From: Croceibacterium segetis
GTDB lineage: Bacteria > Pseudomonadota > Alphaproteobacteria > Sphingomonadales > Sphingomonadaceae
Assembly: GCF_011320115.1 (NCBI RefSeq)
Contig: NZ_JAANOZ010000018.1
Span: 1-47,184, forward strand
DNA length: 47,184 nt
Reading direction: 5' to 3'
Shown here: positions 9,046-17,553 of the stretch, piece after piece
How the letters are laid out: each line of letters opens with the position of its first letter
Numbering within the stretch: the first letter of the stretch is position 1
Program-made: the position numbers and the translations under genes
The notes under the pieces: generated by a model
Told to the model about the DNA's origin: nothing
Databases searched by the model: none
What the model saw: only the letters and a program-made list of their open reading frames with translations

Positions 9046-10716
9046 ATGGCCACCGATATCGAGATCGCCCGCGCAGCCACGATGAAGCCGATCGGCGAGA
9101 TCGCGGCGCGGCTGGGCATCCCCGACGACGCGCTCGAGCCATACGGCCGCACCAAGGCCAAGATCGCCATGGACTGGATCAAGCAGCAAGCCGGCCGCGA
9201 AGACGGCAAGCTGATCCTGGTCACCGCGATCAACCCGACTCCCGCGGGCGAAGGCAAGACCACCACCTCGGTCGGCCTCACCGATGGACTCAACCGGATC
9301 GGCAAGAACGCCGTGGTGTGCCTGCGCGAGCCTTCGCTCGGGCCGTCGTTCGGGATGAAGGGCGGCGCGGCCGGCGGCGGCTACGCCCAGGTCGTGCCGA
9401 TGGAGGACATCAACCTCCACTTCACCGGCGATTTCCACGCGATCACCAGCGCGCACAACCTGCTTAGCGCGATGATCGACAACCACATCTACTGGGGCAA
9501 CGCGCTCGACATCGACACTCGCCGGGTGACCTGGCGCCGGGTGCTCGACATGAACGATCGCGCGCTGCGCCAGGTCGTCGTCTCGCTCGGCGGCGTTTCC
9601 AACGGTTACCCGCGCGAAGCCGGGTTCGACATCACCGTGGCTTCCGAGATCATGGCGATCCTGTGCCTCGCCACGTCGATCGAGGACCTCGAGGAATCGA
9701 TCGGCAACATCATCGTCGCCTACCGCCGTGACAAGAGCGCGGTGACCGCGCGCGACATCAAGGCGCACGGCGCGATGACCGTGCTGCTCAAGTCGGCGAT
9801 CCAGCCGAATCTGGTGCAGACGCTCGAGAACAACCCGGCGTTCATCCATGGCGGCCCGTTCGCCAACATCGCCCACGGCTGCAACTCGGTGACCGCCACC
9901 AAGACCGCGCTCAAGCTGGCCGACTACGTGGTGACCGAGGCCGGCTTCGGCGCGGATCTCGGCGCCGAGAAGTTCTTCGACATCAAGTGCCGCAAGGCCG
10001 GGCTCAAGCCCTCGGCCTGCGTGATCGTCGCCACCGTGCGCGCGCTCAAGATGAACGGCGGGGTGGCCAAGGCCGATCTCGGCAAGGAAGACGCCGGCGC
10101 GGTCAAGAAGGGCGTGGTCAACCTGTTGCGCCACATCGAGAACGTGCGCCAGTTCGGCGTGCCGGCGGTGGTGGCGATCAACCACTTCGTCACCGACACC
10201 GAGGCCGAACTCAAGGTGATCCAGGAGGCGGTGGCGGAAGTCGGCACCGAAGCGATCGTTTGCACGCACTGGGCCAACGGCGGCGCCGGGACCGAGGCCC
10301 TGGCCAACAAGGTGGTCGAAGTGGTCCAGAGCGGCGCCGCGCAGTTCGCCCCGCTCTACCCCGCCGAGATGCCGCTGTTCGAAAAGATCAACACCATCGC
10401 CACGCGCATTTACCGCGCCGACGAGGCGATCGCCAACAAGTCGGTCCGCGACCAGCTCAAGGCGTGGGAAGACGCCGGCTTCGGCCACCTTCCGGTGTGC
10501 ATGGCCAAGACCCAGTACAGCTTCACCACCGACCCGACTCAGCTCGGCGCGCCGGTGCACCACACGGTGCCAGTGCGCGAGGTGCGCCTCTCGGCCGGCG
10601 CCGGCTTCGTCGTCGCCATCTGCGGCGACATCATGACCATGCCCGGCCTGCCCAAGGTGCCGAGCGCGGAAGCGATTCATCTCGACGAGAACGGCCAGAT
10701 CGAAGGGCTGTTCTAG
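9046..10716 (+). CDS. fhs: Formate-tetrahydrofolate ligase
   Basis: Makes 10-formyltetrahydrofolate from formate, ATP and tetrahydrofolate, feeding one-carbon units to purine and formyl-Met-tRNA synthesis. The 556-residue length is standard. The P-loop [12 protein letters not shown] lies at about 63-74, followed by the family stretches [20 protein letters not shown] and [10 protein letters not shown]. The C-terminus has [18 protein letters not shown] good Shine-Dalgarno (GGAAGAGGAAG) precedes the ATG. It is a single-gene unit ended by a hairpin at 10743-10770. Formate consumption fits the fmt and def genes a few kb downstream, though these are not linked in an operon. Confidence 0.97.
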   Translation: MATDIEIARAATMKPIGEIAARLGIPDDALEPYGRTKAKIAMDWIKQQAGREDGKLILVTAINPTPAGEGKTTTSVGLTDGLNRIGKNAVVCLREPSLGPSFGMKGGAAGGGYAQVVPMEDINLHFTGDFHAITSAHNLLSAMIDNHIYWGNALDIDTRRVTWRRVLDMNDRALRQVVVSLGGVSNGYPREAGFDITVASEIMAILCLATSIEDLEESIGNIIVAYRRDKSAVTARDIKAHGAMTVLLKSAIQPNLVQTLENNPAFIHGGPFANIAHGCNSVTATKTALKLADYVVTEAGFGADLGAEKFFDIKCRKAGLKPSACVIVATVRALKMNGGVAKADLGKEDAGAVKKGVVNLLRHIENVRQFGVPAVVAINHFVTDTEAELKVIQEAVAEVGTEAIVCTHWANGGAGTEALANKVVEVVQSGAAQFAPLYPAEMPLFEKINTIATRIYRADEAIANKSVRDQLKAWEDAGFGHLPVCMAKTQYSFTTDPTQLGAPVHHTVPVREVRLSAGAGFVVAICGDIMTMPGLPKVPSAEAIHLDENGQIEGLF

Positions 10717-10742
10717 GATCCGAGATCGCCAGACGAAACCCG

Positions 10743-10770
10743 AAGCGCCGCTCCGAAAGGGGCGGCGCTT
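10743..10770 (+). terminator. Intrinsic terminator after fhs
   Basis: A 12-bp stem AAGCGCCGCTCC / GGGGCGGCGCTT with one G-T pair closes a GAAA tetraloop, followed by CTGCTTTG. It starts 26 bases after the fhs stop. The T-run is weak, as is common in GC-rich genomes. Confidence 0.7.
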
Positions 10771-10875
10771 CTGCTTTGTGCCCGCGGCGCAGGGCCACTC
10801 GTTAAGGTCTCGCGCGTACGGCGAGATCACCGCGACCCGTCAGCCGACCCGGGTCCAGCATCGAAACGAACCCGC

Positions 10876-11274
10876 GTGCCCCAGAACAACTTCGAAATCG
10901 AATGCGACCGCCTCTCGAGCGTGGTCGACGGCGCCTTGTTCGAACGTCTGCAGTGGGAGCGCAACGTCGGCCCGGTGCTGGCGCGGCTGGTGGCGTTCGC
11001 CCATGCGGCGCTGGAGAAGCGCGGCGAGTTCGAATTCACCGAGGAAGGCGCGACGCGCGACGTCAAACGCTTCGTGCTCAAGGTCCACGCCAATCGCGTA
11101 ATGGCGGTTGCCATGCGCGTGGAGACCGGCCGGGCCGTTCTCGAAGCCCAACCGATTGACCGCAGCCGCTATTCGCTGGCCAGCGGTCCGCCTCTGTCGG
11201 TCGCCTTCGAAGAGCTCGACGAGCAATGGATGGCCCGGGCCCTGCAAGAGTTGTTCAGCCGCGTCCAGTCCTGA
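10876..11274 (+). CDS. Hypothetical protein
   Basis: 132 residues, no signal peptide or membrane segment, so cytosolic. It begins with GTG and reads NNFEIECDRLSSVVDG; the rest alternates acidic and basic with a short final amphipathic helix (EQWMARALQELFSRV). Coding character is good (GC-rich third positions throughout), but no strong Shine-Dalgarno precedes the GTG and I recognise no family. It is alone between the fhs terminator and the L,D-transpeptidase gene. Confidence 0.6.
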   Translation: MPQNNFEIECDRLSSVVDGALFERLQWERNVGPVLARLVAFAHAALEKRGEFEFTEEGATRDVKRFVLKVHANRVMAVAMRVETGRAVLEAQPIDRSRYSLASGPPLSVAFEELDEQWMARALQELFSRVQS

Positions 11275-11542
11275 CTTTGGCGGAATCTTTGCAAGCGCAT
11301 CCGGAACGTCGTCTGTTTGGAAGCGCACATCGTCCGCGGCTATTGAATGGCAGATCATGGCAACCGCGCTTTTCTTGCGGCGCCGCGATGTTCAGGATTG
11401 CCTGTCCCTAACTTTCGTTAGGAACGATTGTGGCTATTGGCGAATTTTGCCGAGACTCACCCGACGTTAAGGAACCTCCTGCGATTATTTTTATGGGCTT
11501 CGAGGTCTTCAGGCTCATGGAACGGATAGGGGAATCGCCGGT

Positions 11543-12898
11543 TTGAAAGGTATGTCGCTCTCTCGTGTAGGCCGAACGGCCGTCTTCCTGCCTCTGGCCC
11601 TTTCAGTCGCGTTGTCGCAGCCGGCATTCGCCAAGAAGAAGGCTGCCCCGCCGCCGGTAGCGGTGCACGTACCCACCTTCCAGGAACAGCTCGCCTCGCA
11701 CGCCACCGGCGAGCTGAAAAGCTTTTACGCCTATCGCAGCGCTCCAATGTGGACCCGCGCCGACGGCACGTTCGATCCTGCCGCGCTGGAACTCGTCAAG
11801 CTGGTGCAGACGGCCGACGCCGATGGGCTCGACCCCGCCGCGCTCCATGCCTCGGAGCTTGCCCAGGCGGTAAGCCAGGCGCAGGCTACCCCCACTCCGG
11901 CGGCGCTGATCGATGCCGAGGTTCGGCTTTCCCAGAGTTTCGCCGATTACGTCGCGGCGCTGCGGAAGCCCGCCCCTTCGGGCATGACTTACGAAGCGGC
12001 CACGCTACGTCCGCACACGCTTGGAACCTATTATACTCTCTCCGAAGCGGCAAAGGCGCCCTCGCTCGCCGAATACATCCACGACATGCGCTGGATGCAT
12101 CCGCTCTACGCGCCGCTGCGTCGCCTCGTCGCCGAAGGGGCGGCCGGTCCCTCCGAGCGGCAGGTGGCGGTGGCCAACCTCGCCCGCATCCGCGACATTC
12201 CGGCGCATCCGGCCGATCGATACATCCTCATCGACGCCGCCAATGCCACCCTGTCGATGTACGAAGGCGACCGCGTCGTCGACACGATGCGGGTCATCGT
12301 CGGCAAGGCCGTCACCCAAACGCCGATCTACGCCGGTTACGTGCGCTACGCTGTGACCAACCCGTATTGGAACGTACCGGACAACCTGGTGCGCAGCCTG
12401 ATTGCCAGGAACATGCTGTCGCAGGGCGCGCGGTACATGAAGCGCCAGGGCTACGAAGTGGTTGACGGCTGGGAACCCGACGCCGCTGCGCTCGACCCGA
12501 ATTCAATCGACTGGCACGCTGTACAGCGCGGCGACATAGAGCCTCACGTTCGGCAGCTTCCCGGCCCGATCAACTCGATGGGCAAGGTCAAGTACGAGTT
12601 CCCCAACGTTTACGGCATCTATCTCCACGACACCCCGGAGAAAGACCTTCTCGAGAAGGATGTGCGCCAGCTCAGCAACGGCTGCATTCGGCTGGAAGAC
12701 GCCAACCGGCTCGGCCGCTGGTTGCTGGGGGGCGATCTCGCCGCCATCTCCAAGGGCGCTCCCGAGCAGAAGGTTGACCTGCCGCAACCGGTGCCGCTCT
12801 ATATCACCTACCTGACGGCACACCCGGACGGGGACCGGATCGCAGTCAGCAGCGATCCTTACGCCCACGACCGGCAAACGCTCGCAGCGCTCGACTAA
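11543..12898 (+). CDS. L,D-transpeptidase, YcbB/YkuD type
   Basis: Periplasmic peptidoglycan cross-linking enzyme (3-3 bonds) or relative. A signal peptide covers about 1-30 (cleavage near SQPAFA/KKK). A helical region (45-200) resembles the scaffold of YcbB enzymes. The YkuD catalytic domain runs from about 226 to 395 with His362 in YGIYLHDTP and nucleophile Cys381 in LSNGCIRL; a capping-loop-like insert lies between. The 451-residue length fits. I favour the TTG at 11543 because AGGGGA ends 9 bases before it; the ATG at 11552 has only a poor site one base upstream. Either keeps the signal peptide. Confidence 0.88.
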   Translation: MKGMSLSRVGRTAVFLPLALSVALSQPAFAKKKAAPPPVAVHVPTFQEQLASHATGELKSFYAYRSAPMWTRADGTFDPAALELVKLVQTADADGLDPAALHASELAQAVSQAQATPTPAALIDAEVRLSQSFADYVAALRKPAPSGMTYEAATLRPHTLGTYYTLSEAAKAPSLAEYIHDMRWMHPLYAPLRRLVAEGAAGPSERQVAVANLARIRDIPAHPADRYILIDAANATLSMYEGDRVVDTMRVIVGKAVTQTPIYAGYVRYAVTNPYWNVPDNLVRSLIARNMLSQGARYMKRQGYEVVDGWEPDAAALDPNSIDWHAVQRGDIEPHVRQLPGPINSMGKVKYEFPNVYGIYLHDTPEKDLLEKDVRQLSNGCIRLEDANRLGRWLLGGDLAAISKGAPEQKVDLPQPVPLYITYLTAHPDGDRIAVSSDPYAHDRQTLAALD

Positions 12899-12924
12899 CG
12901 GCGGAACCAACCTCGCGCTTCCGC

Positions 12925-12947
12925 GCTCCTTTCCCGAAGGAAGGAGC
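12925..12947 (+). promoter_or_regulatory. Hairpin pairing with the Shine-Dalgarno of the copper-binding gene
   Basis: GCTCCTT (12925-12931) is the exact complement of AAGGAGC (12941-12947), with 9 bases between. The right arm contains the Shine-Dalgarno AAGGAG, seven bases before the ATG at 12954. When folded, the ribosome-binding site would be paired. No T-run follows, so it is not a terminator. Regulation of translation is inferred. Confidence 0.4.
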
Positions 12948-12953
12948 ATTCGC

Positions 12954-13394
12954 ATGTCGATCGAGAAGATGATTTCCGAGCATCCGCAAGTCGGATCGGA
13001 CTACAACGAGGCGCTCGGCCGGGCGGTCAAGCACGCGATGTATTGCGCGGCAATCTGCAATTCCTGCGCCGATGCCTGCTCGGCCGAAGAAATGGACATG
13101 CGCCAGTGCATCCGCACGTGCTCGGACTGCTCGGACGTGTGCGAGGCGACCTATCGCGTCGCCACCCGCCGGACCGGCGACAACCGGCAACTGATCCGCA
13201 CGATGCTGGCGACCTGCGTCCACGCCTGCGAGATTTGCGAGGCCGAGTGCGCCAGGCACGACAACGCGCATTGCCGCCGCTGCGCGCAGATGTGCCAAGA
13301 ATGCGCCGAGGATTGCCGACGCGCACTGGAGAGTCTGAACGACGAGGTCCACGCCGACGGGCAGGTCAGCCACTTCGAGCACGGCGCCGCTTGA
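12954..13394 (+). CDS. Cysteine-rich four-helix-bundle copper-binding protein (DUF326)
   Basis: 146 residues with 17 cysteines, mostly spaced CxxxC, CxxC and CxxCxxxC along helices (YCAAICNSCADAC, CSDCSDVC, CEICEAEC, CRRCAQMCQECAEDC). This is the pattern of DUF326 and Csp-type copper storage proteins, in which helical bundles are lined with thiolates that bind many Cu(I) ions. There is no Tat or Sec signal, so the protein is likely cytosolic like Csp3. Copper binding is inferred from family. A strong Shine-Dalgarno (GAAGGAAGGAG) supports the ATG and sits in a hairpin. Confidence 0.87.
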   Translation: MSIEKMISEHPQVGSDYNEALGRAVKHAMYCAAICNSCADACSAEEMDMRQCIRTCSDCSDVCEATYRVATRRTGDNRQLIRTMLATCVHACEICEAECARHDNAHCRRCAQMCQECAEDCRRALESLNDEVHADGQVSHFEHGAA

Positions 13395-13483
13395 GGCAGC
13401 ATAATTCGAAGCGCCGAGCGTTTTGCCTCCGCGCGCGCATTTATGGTATGGCGGCCTGTCGCCAGTCGAGGGAGCCTGTCTCC

Positions 13484-13984
13484 GTGCGCAGAACGCTCGT
13501 GATCTCCGCCTTCGTCGCCGCAACCACGGCATTCCCGCTCCTCGCCTCGCCGGCAAGCGCCGGTCGGGTCAGGCCCGAATACCAGACCAGCTGGGGCAAG
13601 GCCGGTGTTTCGCTCGAGGAATATTGGATCGACGCCAGCGAGTGCGGCCACACGGCCGCGGCTACCGACCTGTCAGGCACGGCACCGGCCGAGGCGCTCG
13701 TTCTGGCATCGCGGATGATCACCAACCAGAACGGCTACGACGATGTCGAACGGGCGTTGCGGCTCGCTCCGCCGGACGTTCAGTGGAACCGCGCAGGAAC
13801 CATCATGCGGCACGAGCTGGAGCGCTGCCTGACAGATCGGGGCTACACAAGGTTCAGGCTAACCAAAGGCCAGGCCCACCAGCTAAAGACATTGGCAGTG
13901 GGCAGCCTCGAGCGACGCAAGTACCTCCACAAACTGGCGAGCGATCCGGCCGTGCTGGCTGGGCAGGCGCTGGAGGACTCCTGA
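13484..13984 (+). CDS. Secreted hypothetical protein
   Basis: 166 residues. The start is the GTG at 13484, nine bases after GAGGGAG; an ATG at 13448 would add 12 polar residues ahead of the signal peptide. The N-terminus VRRTLVISAFVAATTAFPLL ends at ASPASA, a good Sec cleavage site, so the product is periplasmic. The mature part has two cysteines (SECGHT and ERCLTD) that may form a disulfide. I recognise no named domain. It is convergent with def, leaving only six bases between the two stops. Confidence 0.7.
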   Translation: MRRTLVISAFVAATTAFPLLASPASAGRVRPEYQTSWGKAGVSLEEYWIDASECGHTAAATDLSGTAPAEALVLASRMITNQNGYDDVERALRLAPPDVQWNRAGTIMRHELERCLTDRGYTRFRLTKGQAHQLKTLAVGSLERRKYLHKLASDPAVLAGQALEDS

Positions 13985-13990
13985 GCAGCC

Positions 13991-14557
13991 TCAGGCAGCG
14001 TTGCGCAGTTTCTCGAGCTTCTTGAGCGCCATCGAGCGCTTGAGGCGGCTCAGGTGGTCGATGAACAACACGCCTTCGAGGTGGTCCATCTCGTGCTGGA
14101 TGCAGGTGGCCAGCATCCCTTCCATGTCCTCCTCGTGGACCTTGCCCTCAAGGTCCTGCCAGCGAACGCGGCACGCCTTCGGGCGGTCGACGTCGGCATA
14201 GATCTCGGGGACCGAGAGGCAGCCTTCCTGGTAAGTTGACAGCTCCTCGGCCGGATCGATGATCTCGGGGTTCACAAACACGCGCGGGTCGTGCTTGACC
14301 GGCTGGTGGGTGTGGTGATGCCCGCCGTGATCGCAGTCCTCGGGCTCCGCGTCCTCGTCGGGCTCCTGCAGATCGATCACCAGTAGGCGGATCGGCTCGC
14401 CAACCTGAATGGCCGCCAGACCAATGCCGCGCGCGGCGTACATCGTCTCGAACATGTCGGCGGCGAGCGCCTTGAGCCCGTCGTCGAACGTCTCGACGCG
14501 TGTGGAAACGGTTTTCAGCCGGGGATCCGGCACTTCGAGGATTTCACGGATAGCCAT
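13991..14557 (-). CDS. def: Peptide deformylase with His-rich insertion
   Basis: Removes the N-formyl group from new polypeptides; a cytosolic Fe2+/Zn2+ enzyme. All three motifs are present: GIGLAAIQVG, EGCLSVPE (metal-binding Cys) and QHEMDHLEG (two metal-binding His and the catalytic Glu). The 188-residue length exceeds the usual 165-175 because of an acidic, then His-rich insert (DEDAEPEDCDHGGHHHTH, about residues 68-85) between the second strand and VFVNPEII. The enzyme should be active. It partners functionally with fmt, located 1.3 kb away and not co-transcribed. Confidence 0.95.
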   Translation of the reverse strand: MAIREILEVPDPRLKTVSTRVETFDDGLKALAADMFETMYAARGIGLAAIQVGEPIRLLVIDLQEPDEDAEPEDCDHGGHHHTHQPVKHDPRVFVNPEIIDPAEELSTYQEGCLSVPEIYADVDRPKACRVRWQDLEGKVHEEDMEGMLATCIQHEMDHLEGVLFIDHLSRLKRSMALKKLEKLRNAA

Positions 14558-14602
14558 GCGCTAAAGATAAGCATTTCGCGCCGTAACGACAAGTGAACGC
14601 GC

Positions 14603-14628
14603 GGAACCTCGCGGGGTTTGCGACGGTT
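14603..14628 (+). promoter_or_regulatory. Possible EcfG-type (general stress) promoter
   Basis: GGAAC at 14603-14607 and GGTT at 14625-14628 are separated by 17 bases, close to the GGAAC-N16/17-CGTT consensus of the alphaproteobacterial general stress sigma factor. The second half deviates (CGGTT rather than CGTT). The ATG of the NTF2-like gene lies 23 bases downstream. Confidence 0.3.
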
Positions 14629-14650
14629 AACCCGGGTAAAGGAGAGCGCC

Positions 14651-15034
14651 ATGGCCGACAGCACGCAAACCATCGTCGATCTGGAGACCCGGTTCTGGAA
14701 GGCGCTGGTCGACAAGGACACCGGCGCCGCCGCAGCGATGATCGCCGACGAGTGCCTGATCACCGGTCCGAGCGGCACGATGCGGATCGATCCTGGCAAG
14801 TACAAGACGATGATGAAGGACGGCCAATGGACGCTCGACACCTTCGAGTTCAGCGACCTGAAGGTGATCTTCCCGGCCGAGGACACCGCCGTGGTCGCCT
14901 ACAAGGTCCACCAGAAGGGCGAGCTCAAGGGCAAACCGATGGACATGGAGTGCGCCGACAGCACCGCGTGGGTGAAGGACGGCCGCGCGTGGAAATGCGC
15001 GCTGCACACCGAGACTATCCTCGAGACGGCTTAA
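14651..15034 (+). CDS. NTF2-like / DUF4440 family protein
   Basis: 127 residues with the cone-shaped NTF2-like pattern: an opening helix (IVDLETRFWKALVDKDTGAA), AMIADECLITGPSG, then alternating beta strands ending AWVKDGRAWKCALHTETIL. Such proteins bind small ligands or serve as isomerase-like folds; no substrate can be named. No signal peptide. The ATG at 14651 follows AAAGGAGAG at good spacing. The stop is shared tail-to-tail with the next minus-strand gene (TTAA at 15031-15034). Confidence 0.78.
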   Translation: MADSTQTIVDLETRFWKALVDKDTGAAAAMIADECLITGPSGTMRIDPGKYKTMMKDGQWTLDTFEFSDLKVIFPAEDTAVVAYKVHQKGELKGKPMDMECADSTAWVKDGRAWKCALHTETILETA

Positions 15035-15267
15035 TCGGAAGGCCGATTGAGTAACATGCAGGCGAGCGCCAGCGCGCTGGCCGCGCCGGCGATCGGCAGC
15101 CACCATTTGAAAAACTGCCAGTAGAGCTGCGGTGTGTAGGCGCCGCCTTCGTCGACGTAGATCCCCAGCGGATTTCGGTCCGCAAGGTCGCCGGCCATCC
15201 ATAGCGACGGAATCGCCGACGCTACCAGCGCGAACAGCCAGCCGCCGACGATCCAGCCGCGCTTCAT
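15031..15267 (-). CDS. Small membrane protein, two transmembrane helices
   Basis: 78 residues. A first hydrophobic helix (about 4-24, [20 protein letters not shown]) and a second (about 55-72, [18 protein letters not shown]) flank a loop with [20 protein letters not shown]. The start overlaps the recR stop (ATGA), so it is co-transcribed behind recR. No family was recognised. Confidence 0.65.
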   Translation of the reverse strand: MKRGWIVGGWLFALVASAIPSLWMAGDLADRNPLGIYVDEGGAYTPQLYWQFFKWWLPIAGAASALALACMLLNRPSD

Positions 15268-15860
15268 CCGACCGGCCGGCGCGCCCGCAACGCCTGCGCA
15301 AGCGTGCCCTCGTCGAGGTAATCGAGCTCGCCGCCGACCGGCAGCCCGTGGGCGAGCTGGGTGATCCGTACCGGATATGCCTCAAGCCGTTCGGCGAGGT
15401 AGTGCGCCGTCGTCTGGCCTTCGAGGGTGGCGTTCATGGCCAGAACGACTTCGTCGATACCGCCCTGCGCTACCCGCTCGATCAGCCTGCCGATGCTGAG
15501 ATCCTCGGGGCGAATGCCCTCCAGTGCCGACAGCCTCCCACCGAGCACATGGTAGCGGCCGGTGAACAGCTTGGCCCGGTCGAGCGCCCACAAGTCGGCG
15601 ACATCCTCAACCACGCACAGCTGACGAGCGTCGCGGCGAGGATCGGCGCAGATGCCGCACGGGTCGCGGGTATCGACGTTGCCGCAGACGTGGCACTCGA
15701 CCAGCGTGTCCTGCACCGCGGTGAGCGCCTGGAGCAGCTGCCCGAGCGCGGTTTCGCGGCGCTTGACCAGCCACAGCACAGCGCGCCGAGCCGAACGCGG
15801 GCCGAGCCCCGGAAGGCGGGCGAGCGCGGCGCTGAGCGCCTCGATCTCTTGCGATGCCAT
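15264..15860 (-). CDS. recR: Recombination mediator protein RecR
   Basis: 198 residues, part of the RecFOR pathway that loads RecA at gapped DNA. Helix-hairpin-helix [17 protein letters not shown] near the N-terminus, then a zinc finger [16 protein letters not shown] (four Cys) and a Toprim domain with [12 protein letters not shown] and [12 protein letters not shown]. The start MASQEIEAL at 15860 matches the usual N-terminus; a farther in-frame ATG adds 15 atypical residues. The recO and dnaX genes often near recR are not in this window. Confidence 0.95.
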   Translation of the reverse strand: MASQEIEALSAALARLPGLGPRSARRAVLWLVKRRETALGQLLQALTAVQDTLVECHVCGNVDTRDPCGICADPRRDARQLCVVEDVADLWALDRAKLFTGRYHVLGGRLSALEGIRPEDLSIGRLIERVAQGGIDEVVLAMNATLEGQTTAHYLAERLEAYPVRITQLAHGLPVGGELDYLDEGTLAQALRARRPVG

Positions 15861-15904
15861 GGGCCGGCAGATAGGGCCATGGCGGGCGCTTAGGAAGGGT
15901 GGCA

Positions 15905-16810
15905 ATGCGGATCGTCTTCATGGGCACGCCCGAGTTCGCGGTCCCCACGCTCCTGGCGTTGCACGAGGCCGGGCACGAGATCGTCGCGGCCTACACTCAG
16001 CCGCCCCGTCCCGCGGGCCGCGGCAAGGCGGATCGCAAGTCGCCAGTGCAGCTCGCCGCCGCAAAGCTGGGGATCGAGGTGCGCCACCCCATCACCCTGC
16101 GCGATCTCGAGGCGGAGGCCGATTTCCTCGCGCTCGAGCCCGAGCTGGCGGTGGTCGTCGCTTATGGCCTGATCCTGCCCACGCCGATCCTCGAAGGGCC
16201 CAAGCGCGGCTGCCTCAACGTCCACGCCAGCTTGCTGCCACGCTGGCGGGGGGCGGCACCGATCCAGCGATCGATCCTCGCGGGCGATAATGTGACCGGC
16301 GTGACGATCATGCGGATGGAAGCGGGCCTCGACACGGGGCCGATGCTGGCGAGCGCGCGGGTGCCTATCGAGGACAAGACCAGCGGCGAGCTGCACGCCG
16401 AACTCGCCGAGATCGGCGCTCGCCTGCTGGTCGAAACCGTCGCCCAACTCGATCAGATCAAGCCGCAGCCGCAACCCGAGCTAGGGGCGACCTACGCGGC
16501 CAAGATCGACAAGGTCGAGGCACGGATCGACTGGAGCAAGCCCGCCGAGCTGATCGAGCGCGAAGTACGCGCCTTTGCTCCGTTCCCCGGTTCCTGGTTC
16601 GAACTCGACGGCGAACGGATAAAGGTCTTGCGTGCCCGTACCATCGGCGTGAACGGGGCCGATGGCACGGTGCTCGATGACGAGTTGACAATCGCCTGCG
16701 GCCAGGCGGCGCTTCGCCTCCTGACAGTCCAGCGCGCCGGCAAGCCGGCGATGGGCGCCGATGACTTCCTGCGCGGCAAGCCCGTGCCGGCAGGAACCGT
16801 GCTCAGGTGA
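15905..16810 (+). CDS. fmt: Methionyl-tRNA formyltransferase
   Basis: Formylates Met-tRNAfMet using 10-formyltetrahydrofolate. 301 residues. The N-terminal Rossmann domain begins [16 protein letters not shown], with the catalytic region [20 protein letters not shown] and the SLLPxxRGAAP signature. The C-terminal tRNA-binding domain includes [17 protein letters not shown] chose the ATG at 15905 because AGGAAGGG lies 6 bases upstream; a GTG two codons earlier abuts it. The gene overlaps truA by four bases (GTGA). Confidence 0.97.
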   Translation: MRIVFMGTPEFAVPTLLALHEAGHEIVAAYTQPPRPAGRGKADRKSPVQLAAAKLGIEVRHPITLRDLEAEADFLALEPELAVVVAYGLILPTPILEGPKRGCLNVHASLLPRWRGAAPIQRSILAGDNVTGVTIMRMEAGLDTGPMLASARVPIEDKTSGELHAELAEIGARLLVETVAQLDQIKPQPQPELGATYAAKIDKVEARIDWSKPAELIEREVRAFAPFPGSWFELDGERIKVLRARTIGVNGADGTVLDDELTIACGQAALRLLTVQRAGKPAMGADDFLRGKPVPAGTVLR

Positions 16811-17553
16811 CCCGCTTTGCGCTCACGCTTGAATTCGATGGCGGCCCGTTCATGGGCCTGCAGCGGCAGGATCACGGGCCGAGCGTGCAGCGGGCGCTCG
16901 AGGCGGCGGTCCACGCGGTCACTGGCGAGACAGTGACGATGCACAGCGCCGGACGAACCGACAGCGGCGTTCACGCGCTGGCGATGCGCAGCCATGTCGA
17001 CATCGCCAAGGCGATCGAGCCGTTCCGGCTGATGGAAGCGGTCAACGCCCACCTGCGGCCCGACCCTATCGCCGTGCTCGCCTGCGAGGTGAAGCCGGAC
17101 GATTGGCACGCGCGCTTCTCATGCGTCGGGCGGCAATACGAATACCGCATCGTCAACCGCCGCGCGCCGCTGACGCTCGAGCGCGGTCGCGCCTGGCACA
17201 TCGCCCGCGAACTCGACGCCGACGCCATGCACCGCGCGGCTCAGGCGCTCGTCGGACACCACGACTTCACCACATTCCGCTCCGCGCATTGCCAGGCGAA
17301 CGATCCGGTCAAGACGCTCGACCGGCTCGATGTCCGGCGCGAGGGCGAGCGCGTCATAATCGAGGCCGCGGCGCGCAGCTTCCTTCATCACCAGGTCCGC
17401 TCGATGGTCGGCACCCTTGCGCTGGTCGGCCAGGGGCAATGGCGCGAGGAACAGGTCCCCGAGGCGCTGGCGGCCAGGGACCGCGCCGCGCTCGGCCTCA
17501 ACGCTCCGGCTGAGGGCCTGTATTTCGTGCGGGCACTCTATCCGGACGAATGA
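16807..17553 (+). CDS. truA: tRNA pseudouridine(38-40) synthase
   Basis: Converts uridines 38-40 of the tRNA anticodon arm to pseudouridine. 248 residues with the catalytic Asp in [28 protein letters not shown] near the N-terminus, and [13 protein letters not shown] near the C-terminus. It starts with GTG inside the fmt stop and is translated behind fmt. Its last 56 bases overlap the 3' end of the convergent penicillin-binding protein gene. Confidence 0.96.
   Translation: MTRFALTLEFDGGPFMGLQRQDHGPSVQRALEAAVHAVTGETVTMHSAGRTDSGVHALAMRSHVDIAKAIEPFRLMEAVNAHLRPDPIAVLACEVKPDDWHARFSCVGRQYEYRIVNRRAPLTLERGRAWHIARELDADAMHRAAQALVGHHDFTTFRSAHCQANDPVKTLDRLDVRREGERVIIEAAARSFLHHQVRSMVGTLALVGQGQWREEQVPEALAARDRAALGLNAPAEGLYFVRALYPDE

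Noticed and set aside
8527-10830. Minus-strand open frame of 767 codons opposite fhs
   Set aside because: fhs on the plus strand is a full-length, well-conserved enzyme; the antisense frame runs on into rmuC in a different frame.
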